NCBI RefSeq assembly: GCF_000264905.1
Contig: NW_006763133.1
Span: forward strand, 247,105 to 277,949
Source of the DNA: Stereum hirsutum FP-91666 SS1
Lineage: Eukaryota > Basidiomycota > Agaricomycetes > Russulales > Stereaceae
DNA: 30,845 nt
Direction of reading: 5' to 3'
The notes under the pieces are model-generated. The model saw nothing but the letters and a program-made list of their open reading frames with translations, was not told the DNA's origin and ran no database searches. Shown here piece by piece: positions 22,610-30,845 of this stretch. How positions within the stretch are numbered: the stretch's first letter is position 1; every line of letters begins with the position of its first letter. Made by a program: the position numbers and the translations under genes.

Positions 22610-23219
22610 GGTGCTGAATCCCCCTGCGACTATATAAGGTTGTTGTAAATCTCAGTGTACTATACAATACTTTCCTGATGCTTTGATTCCCTGCTCTCCG
22701 CCTTCGCTATCTTTATTCACTGTTTCTATTTCCCTTCATACCCCTCACCGCATATCAATTATATAAATCCGATTTTGCACACCAATGTCCGAGTCGGCGA
22801 CTGCGTCCTGGAGCGCGAAGAGAACGAATGCCTCCGGCGAAGCATAACAAGTTTGTATTGTTGTTGTAAGCTGCGGCCCCCCACAGACGGGTTTTCCAAG
22901 TGTTTGGTGTTTCAATACTTAGTTCACCTTGTGGTGAGTATATCGACATCTCGCTATACCAAGCATCCGAAGGTAAACACGAGTCTCGAGAAGCACTCAC
23001 CTAGATAGGAACGATAACCTTTTCAAGACTGGCAGGTCGCCTGCGGTTGGTTCCGGGTGGCCAGGAGTCAGGCCCGTACGGGCCGGGAGAGTTGAAGACG
23101 TTCGAGCGGAGTATGAAATGGTCGCGATACATTTTATAACCGACAGTGACAAATGCGATAGGCCACGTCTGTCCTCCGAACCATCCTCCACAACACCCCG
23201 AGCTCTCAACGCAGAACGC
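22610..23219. other. Intergenic between the two JmjC genes
   Basis: These 610 bases hold the 3' end of gene A and the promoter of gene B. TATATAAG occurs near 22631, only about 20 bases past the A stop codon, and TATATAAAT near 22759, about 450 bases before the B start. Either could serve B if its 5' leader is long, but neither is at a decisive distance. No gene is seen. Confidence 0.5.
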
Positions 23220-26200
23220 ATGTCTGAAAAGAAGACGAAATTCTCCTTACCGGATGGCCTGGCATGGAAAGCTAGGCAATTCGAAGGCAATAGTCCCGTT
23301 CAATTAGAAATACAAGGTGCACTGGCTGCCAAAGCTGCCCGGGCCAACCTTAGGACGCGCATGAGAACGCTGCATGCCATACCTATGTTAACCTCCTCTA
23401 TTGCATCTGAGTCTTCCCTTTCAGGATGGCTTGATTCTTGCAAGTCATATTTCCAGCAAGAGGTACGTCCTGTGTTCATTGGCATTAATGTTGTGTCGAC
23501 ACTGACGCTGACCACTAGCTTTCAAAGCAAGGGCCTACTCACTCTACACCTCCAGACGACACGTTTTTGAAGGTTTGTTTGCCTCAAACTCTTGATGGAT
23601 GATTAAATAATTTTCCTCCTCCCTCGGTAGTGGTATGCCCAGAAGCTTGATGCTTGGGATTCTGAAGGAATTTTCACGAGCTCGACATCTCTGGGACTGT
23701 TATGGGTCATACTGGGACTCAGCCACCAGGTTGACTCCGATCCTGTCACTGTGTACGCTAAAACGAATCCAACCTCCTTTAATCGCGTGGCTCGAGTTTT
23801 CTGGGAGCATCTCCTCTTTGACAGACTTGCAAATGTCGCTGGATTCCATAGTAAAGACGCTTCTACGCCCGTCGACCCGGATCCAGCCATGGTTGACTGG
23901 ATCATCACCAAGAAGGAAGGGGTCCCGAGCGTATGCACTTCGTAATTTTTCCTCTAAATGTGTCCTTCAATATTGACGTTACTTGTTTCTCCACAGCTGT
24001 TCAAGCAGTTCCTATTTCAGTGGACGACCTCACTCAACGCTTTGTTTGAGGTAGGCGTACCTGATGCGGGCCAGCCTATCAAGGCTATCGGTCCGAGTGA
24101 ACCATCCTTTGGAACTGCCCAATCTACATCATCTATCCAGGCGACACAAGCTCGTTCTTTCGCAAGCGTGTTGCCACCCATTGGTCCGCCACCAGAGGCT
24201 CAAAGTGTACCCCCTGTCTCCACATCGCTACTCCTGAAATCTGTTGCTCTGGACATCACTGTTTCGACTAAGCTCGCGGTCCACCTCCTGGAGACCGTCC
24301 GCGTTCGAGATCAGAGCATGCGTATGCCCAACGTCCTCAATAATTTCGCACTCGCCGGTGCCTCACTCTCACTTATCCTCAATGTGCGTCCAAATATGTT
24401 ATTTCAACTGTAATCTTATGGACCCATCATATAGAGTCCCTTGGAAATCACGTCCGCAATGGATCTCAACGCAACGCTGAAGTCGTACGCCAATTACTTC
24501 TATATCATCGTGCTATGGCAGCTCAAGGGTCTCCTCTATAGACGGATAAAGCAGTTGAATCCATCCGATAAGCCTCACGATACCCAAGCGTTACTTGACT
24601 CGCGGGAAAACAATATGGTCGTCCAACCCCTTCTGCTGGCATTGCATGTTTCCCCCCTTCTGTTATTTGGTCCGCCCGCCAGCTGTTCAAATAACCATGC
24701 AACGTTCAGCACTCTTTTTGCAGTACGTCGTGATGAGTCCGCTTGACGATATCGATCGCTCACCACCCGTTATAGCTCCGTGTCGCTATGGGAAATCGCT
24801 GCAAACCTCCCATCATATCATTTCTTGAGGACGCTGTGTGGCGCGCTATAATCAAGATCTCGATTGGCGTCGCCCCCGAAGTCGCTGTCGACGAGCTCAA
24901 GCATATCTACAGATCAGCGGAGACACAATCATCCATCAAACAGGATACAGCCGCCCCGTCTTGGTTCCGAACAATGCAAAGTATGCACGTCTTTACAATG
25001 TCAATATGCATACTGACTAACATTGATATCAGTGCATATAGAGCCCGACTCGAAAGTCGAAAGCACGTCAGATGATACATCTACTTTATTGACTGCTGGT
25101 GCTAGTGCTGAGGATCCGGACGAAGACATATCAGTTGTGGGCCTGAGGACAAAGTACGAAAACCTCGATCGCAATGCACCGGATTTTGCCAATCGGCTCG
25201 ACACACTCTTAGCGGCCTTTTTCGACCACGTACCCCAGCCCAAGACCGAACCAGAAGATGATACTTCCCCATCAACAGTTATCAACTCTGAGATGCCTGG
25301 TACGTCTCACGATGTTAGTGAGCCTCCACGCGCGTCAGCTACTCCGGGACTTGCCGTACAACCTTTCCCCCTTCGCCCCGGCGAGTCGATCATTGCTACG
25401 CAATCCGGCACCCTTCCGACACCGACACTGGCCCCTACTCCCTCAGTATCTTTGCCCCCGCCGTCTGCTATCTCCCCACCTGGAGAGCACCTCACTCAGC
25501 AGTACGCCGTTCGTAACCCCCCACGAAGTACAACCGATCCTCGCGATGGGCCCACCTCTAATATGGATTCTAGCGCATCGCCGAGCCCCGGAACTGTCCT
25601 GCCCGACGTCAGATCACCATTATTTGAAGACGCGATCCACACTCACACACGTGATGGATCGCTGCACAAGCGCTTACAACAGTCTGTGACACCCTCCGGT
25701 ATGCCAATTGTCCTTTCCTACTGATGTCCGCATTGCACTCAAATCTCTATATTTCTCAATAGATATGACCGTCGTCTCTTCCTTTTCCGATCCTGATGGA
25801 AGTCTTAAACGGATAGATTCCACGTCTACTCAGCCCAAGGATTCCACGTCTACTCAGCCCAAGGATACTCGCAGTAATTCGTGTACGTGGAATTTGCACA
25901 AGTACCCTGACCTATAGACATCTCTCATAAGTAGACTTGTAGATCACAACGTAGATCACAATGTTCCTGGCACGCCTGGGTCAGCGCCGAAAGAACGCGA
26001 GACCGCCGCGAGGAAGAGCAAAGTAATACTTACATCGGCAATCCCTCCATCGCATACGGGCCTTGCCCAAGATAGTATGTTACGTTATTATCACATAGCG
26101 GGCTCGACGCTTTCTGACTGTTATTTAGCTCACGTACCCTCTCCATCGGCATCTCTATCTGAGCTCCCCCGACCAGTCATGCAAAAACCGAAACAACGCG

Positions 26201-29200
26201 TAGCTTCTCGGTCCTATCAGAATGTGCAGGAAAACGAGGCCGCTAGGATCAGTAGAGAACGCACCGGGAGTAACAGCATACCTACGCAGCCTTTAGAGCA
26301 TGGTCAACACAGTACGTTCCATCAATTAATTGTGCCCTAATATCGTACAGGCTTGACAGTCGCGCATTAGGTCTAAAACCCACCGCTCGGGTTCCAACAT
26401 CACGAACCTGTGAACGCAGCGGGGGCTCGAGTAACCGCGCCGCTGCTGCGCCTCCAATTAAGTCTGTACCAGACTGTGCTCAAGATTCTGCAAACGTCAA
26501 CGGCAGCAGTAGCCAGTATTCTTTGTCTAACGTTTTGCAGGGTATGGCAAAGTCTGCTGTTCGTGAACCTTTGCCACAACACGCATCTTCAGGCGCAGAG
26601 CACGAGTCGGTCAAATTCGGCCCTACAGGACCGCCAAACCAAAACATTGTCAGCAATTCTGAATCTACTTCCACAAATGCTGGGCCCTTTCCTTCCCCAT
26701 CTGAGCACGGGGGCACAGGCTCGTCGTCTGTCCCACCTACTCCATACCCAAGCTTAACACTCTGCGGGGCTCCTGGCGAAGGCTGACTGTAGTCGGTGTT
26801 CTTGGCCTGAACCGGATGTGAGAAAATAGGCTGTTGAGGCGAATCTGGGGGCGTGCTTGGCTCGTAATCTACTCGCTCGTCTTCGGAAGCCCACACCTGC
26901 GACGGCAGAGTACGAGGCAGAGGATGAGCTGAGCCTTCGGGAGCGGCGCTCGATTCTGTAATACGTCGGGCCACAGTCTTGTCGTCTGTCCCACCTACTC
27001 CACAATCAAGCGTAACACTCTGCGAAGCCCCTGGTGAAGTCTGATTGTGGTCGGTGCTATTGGCCGGATGTGAGACGATAAGCTGTTGAGGCGGATCTGG
27101 GGGCGTGCTTGGCCCGTAATCTACTCGCTCGTCTTCGGATTCGCGCACCCGCGACGGCAGATTGAGAGGGAGGGGATGGGCTGAGACGTCGGGAGCAGTG
27201 CGCGAACCTGTGGCGCCTTGAGGTTGGTCGTCTTTCTCGCAACGTGCCACAGGATCGGGCGCTCCCGAAGGCTCAGCTCATCCTCTACTTCGTAATCTGC
27301 CGCCGCAGGTGTGCGAATCCGAAGACAATCACATAGATTCACAACATGCCACACCCTCGAAATCTGTTGATCCTAACTCACGTCGGTCTTCACCAGGCGT
27401 TTTGCAGAACGACAACTTAGGTCCTGTATCAATTGAGGCCGTCGGAAAGCCAGTGTCTCAAGGTCCGGACGTTTCTCCGACCTCCGCTTTGCAAGCTTCA
27501 CCGCAACATGCTTGTGTAAGCGTGAGTGAGTCCGCCGAATCTGGACCTAGTGTCCCTTCGGATATTCGTCATCCGAACCTTGGTGCAGGTGCCACGTCCG
27601 ACGACCAACAACTCGCCAAATCATTCACGAATGCTTTCCAGGATCCTGGGGCCAACGCAGGGGAAGTGGAGGTACAGATTGATCCAGAGCGCAACCCTTC
27701 AAAGTCTTCGCCAATGGTAGTCCATGAGGTTGGTGGAGACGTTAATTCTGCCTCCCAGGAGTCAACAATCGAAGGCAGCATCGTCCCAGAGCACCATAGT
27801 ACTGAAGGTTCCTGACGCTCCTCATTACTTCTTGCCCTTACATGTACTTATACTGAGCTTCACCCTCTTCCCTACAGATGCCCCTCGGCTCGAACTTATT
27901 CTTTCCAAGATTCGTATGGTCGAGTCAATATTGCTCCAAGTTACTGGTCATACGGATGGACTGGAAGAGGTACATGTCCACTCGATCGTTGTTGTATCAT
28001 GTTGCGTCGACTTATGCATCCGGTACTCCATCTAGGTATACGCTAGCTTCGACGGGATACTCTTGGAAATGGAAGGGAAGACCATCCTTACGAACGAAGA
28101 AGTAGAAGTAATAGTTTCCTCACGTTCACTCTGGCTCCGTGCTTACCATCACCTGCAACTATTGCTGGTACAGGACAATCTCCTTTTACACCGGCTGAAG
28201 ACCCTTTCCTTCAGTAAACTTATCGATCAGGCCACGGAGACTCGATTCCAATTCCGTGACAGAGCAGCTCGGCTTCATGAGCGCTGGCCAGACGTTGTCG
28301 AGTCCGCTCGCGCAGCAATCACACTTAGCCAAGATGATATTGACTCCCAGAAAGACAATATGAACGTCGATGTCGACCCGACGTGGGGTCTCATTGATAC
28401 TGTTCCAGGATTTGAACCCGATGTTTTCGAGTTTGACTCTCTGATAGTTGACGGAAGGGACGTACTAACATCATGTGAGTTCTCTGCTGATGTTTCTTGC
28501 TGGCCTTCTTGGCTTGACATAAATGTTAGTGGCGATCGATGATTCTATGTCAGTGGATGAAGACTTCGAGGTCGGCGGCACCAGCCCCGACGGCTCTACC
28601 ACTAACTCCCCCGACTCTGGTTGCGATGACCACGTTGAGCAAGGTTCCCAAGATGACAACGTTGAAGGTACAACATCCGACGAGGAGCCATTGCTTATTG
28701 TTGGTCAAGGATCTGTGATCGCACGATGTGAGTGCTTTTGCATTCTGTGTTCTCACCAATCTGCTCAGTTACTTCCAACGCCAGCGGAAGTGGTAGACGA
28801 GGCAAGCGACGGACTTGCGGACAAAGGGAACGTGCCGTCCAAACATCGTAAGTAAATATGAAAGCTACACTTCTAGATATTCAACTTGGGCATGACGGTT
28901 ACTTTAGCACGGGACCCATACAACTTGCGTGCCTCGAAACCTATCAATTACAAAGAGACAGCCGTCGAAAGCGGAGCACGCAAGCGAACGAATGCGGTAG
29001 GTTACGGTGAATGGTTATCACTCTGACCATAGTACTCAAAGTCATTCGCGTAGGGGGAATTGCAAGCCAGGGACAACAAGCGGCAGGTAGAACCTCTCTC
29101 TCAAGTTCCATCCATGCCCATGCTGACATTTTGCAGTGTATCAAATTACTCGGTGCAGGAGACCAGGAAGTGTCAACAGTGGACAGCGGCTGCGGAGACC

Positions 29201-30845
29201 GCCCTCAAAAGGCGGTAGCGGTTGTTGTACGTGGAAAGGGAGTTTCAAAAGCAACTGGGATAGGGCGCTACACCCGTTACAACGTTTTTGACGGATCCTC
29301 AAAAGAGGTGGAGTTTGAGCCACACCCGAACTGCGTAGGGGAGACCCGTATGTTTGTCTTCTGTCCCAGCTGACCTTGATAATTACAGGCGGACCTTGAG
29401 CTGAAGATGTTTAATGCTATCTGGAGCCAAATGAATGACCCCAAGACCGGCTCAATTCTCGACTGCAACGGCACAGGGAAACTTCCCCTTCATCTCCATC
29501 CGAATGCCTCGCTAGTTAATGCCCCTCTCTCGGACCCCATGACGTCAAGCATATTCAGGGTATCGTTTGAGAAGTTTTTTTCCCTCTCTGGGGAAGAAAT
29601 ACAAACTATATTCCGCGATCGCCACATATTGGTGTACGACGTCCCACACGGGCAGCAGTGGGGATGGAATGAGGCGTCATTGGAAGAGCTCCACCCGGTT
29701 CACATACCACTGCCGCTTCAGGGTGCGTATATACATGCATAGCTGAGTATTTCCTCAACTGATCTTGCAAGCAGATATGAGTCTCAGAGACGTCGACATG
29801 GAGCATACTCAGCGACATGCCGAGACATATACTCTCCGTGACCTGCTGCACTCCGCTGAACCCCCAGTGCCCGGCGCTTGGACTAAGAATGGTCTTATGT
29901 TCAACGCTCTCGACCTACCAAAGCAACGTGATCAATTAGAACGCGTACCTAGGTTAAGGTGATGCCCTCCCTCAAATTGTACGGGTGCCTTTCTCATTTA
30001 CGCCTAGGGATGTGGCCTGCGATGTCCGCTCGATGGAGACCTTTGACAGCAAGGTGGAAGCTGGGCAGGACACCTACGTCGCCAACGCCCACACTTCGTG
30101 GGCCATTGCTAGCACCCCTGGTGTGGTCTCGCGAGTTCATATCGACACTTCTGGTCTCGCAACCGTCTCGTTGACTCTGACCGGCGAGAAGTTTTGGGTG
30201 GTTGGCACACCGCTGCCACAATATGCGGCTGAGCTGGCTGATGACAACGTTGAGCTATTTTTGAAATTTGACGATGCTACGATCGACCCTCGGTACCGAT
30301 GGGAGGGAGTGTCACTTTCCAAGCACACAGCTCTGTAAGTCCGTCATCGTGCTCGTGGCTCATGTCCTGCTAACCACACCACGCAGTTTCATGCGTCCGA
30401 ATACACCGCACTGGGTATTGACCCAAGAGCCCTCCATCGTTTATGGGCGTCATCTCTATTGCTCTTCGCTCTTACGTCAAAGCTGCTGTGGGGTCGTTCA
30501 TTCGCTGCTGGCCGACAACCTGGTTACGAACACGTCGCATCCGGAATTGGTGGCCCATCTGGCCAGTCTAAGTGTCTGGTATAACGACATGTTGTTTGGT
30601 GGCGCTCACAGCTCCTGTACGTTCATCACTACAAATTGATGGAACGCTACTTATCGACCTCTAGACAGATCTCGTTTGCCGCGTAGCTGTAGTACGGGGG
30701 GCTTGCTCTGGTGTATGGCCATCTTCTGGCGCGCATTGAATCCCCGTTCATACAAGTACAGTGATGTTGGCGGCCAGAAACTGCGTTCCGATCCTGGCTA
30801 CGATCAAGAGCACTCCTTCTCTCCGGGAACATCGTCGCATCATGA
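23220..30845 (+). CDS. JmjC-domain protein, paralog B, 3' end beyond the window; frame broken by an internal inversion
   Basis: Exons 1-11 are 23220-23462, 23519-23572, 23631-23930, 23997-24383, 24435-24484, 24542-24722, 24776-24980, 25033-25698, 25763-25882, 25943-26074 and 26129-26311. Exon 12 starts at 26371 and reads into reversed sequence, stopping at 26786. The frame resumes from about 27244 to 27807. Exons 14-25 are 27878-27969, 28036-28474, 28530-28727, 28785-28847, 28908-28996, 29054-29086, 29137-29334, 29389-29722, 29775-29958, 30008-30334, 30387-30616 and 30665 to the edge. JmjC ligands are intact: SRVHIDTSGLATVS and VYGRHLYC. N-terminal exons align with A. Exons 14-15 encode a helical module absent from A. 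Either this copy is disrupted, or splicing removes the reversed block, or the block is a misassembly. The intact frames elsewhere suggest the break is recent or artefactual. Confidence 0.7.
25816..25863 (+). repeat. In-frame 24-bp tandem duplication in JmjC B
   Basis: Two identical 24-base copies encode DSTSTQPK twice, in the disordered linker of paralog B (exon 9). The length is a multiple of three, so the frame is kept. Perfect identity suggests a recent slippage duplication. Confidence 0.95.
26715..27243 (-). repeat. Inverted block of two ~258-bp coding repeats inside JmjC B
   Basis: The minus strand here reads as two copies of an 86-residue Ser/Pro-rich unit, each with an SEDERVDY core, a TPPD segment and GVGGTDD near its end; the repeat spacing is 258 bases (compare 26723 and 26981). 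A third, diverged copy follows at 27244-27430 on the plus strand, in frame with gene B (APEGSAHPLLRNLPPQVCESED). Arms at 26892-26945 and 27260-27313 are about 93% identical inverted repeats. The simplest reading is that two units of a plus-strand coding repeat array were flipped. Confidence 0.75.

Noticed and set aside
24485..24541. Read-through of JmjC B exon 5 into the following in-frame sequence
   Set aside because: The 57 bases are open in frame, but a GT-AG intron fits here and gives exon 5 the same 50-nt length and phase as in paralog A, with better alignment downstream.
26480..27250. A 256-codon minus-strand frame as a separate gene
   Set aside because: Its first part is the inverted coding repeat of JmjC B and the remainder is the antisense of B exon 12. 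It has no start context, splice chain or motif of its own.

Overview
The window is nuclear DNA of a filamentous basidiomycete, most likely an Agaricomycete. I infer this from dense GT-AG introns of mostly 41-80 nt, a seven-span membrane protein family and an F-box family common in mushrooms, and multi-exon JmjC and SET genes. All exon models were built by hand from frame and splice-site consistency. The predicted lengths and junctions have not been checked against RNA.

Layout from left to right: a (TC)50 microsatellite; an intronless F-box gene (267-1724, +); about 2.7 kb without a supportable gene; a broken MYND zinc-finger gene (4434-4747, -); an eight-exon seven-span membrane protein (5066-6621, +); and, tail to tail with it, a six-exon SET-domain lysine methyltransferase (6818-8116, -) whose substrate-site motif is completed by a 15-nt microexon. 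Next is a strand-skewed, gene-poor stretch that carries a TIR transposon-like element (9520-10741) with a TA target duplication. That element contains an assembly gap flanked by a 352/353-bp duplication. It is followed by a six-exon gene (11745-13120, -) with two RNase H1 N-terminal-like motifs, then by coding remnants and a 443-bp hAT-type MITE (14288-14730).

The right half (16885 to the end) is a head-to-tail pair of paralogous large JmjC genes, A (19 exons, about 1491 aa) and B (at least 25 exons, cut by the window edge). They share exon structure, an unidentified N-terminal region and an intact HxD...H iron-binding set. B has an extra helical module that A lacks. B also has about 0.5 kb of repeat-containing coding sequence in reverse orientation, which stops its reading frame.

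The SET methyltransferase and the two JmjC proteins are all predicted to act on chromatin, but nothing in the sequence shows that they work together. The most novel points are the tandem JmjC pair with its unassigned modules, the inversion inside B, the microexon in the SET gene and the two non-autonomous DNA elements.
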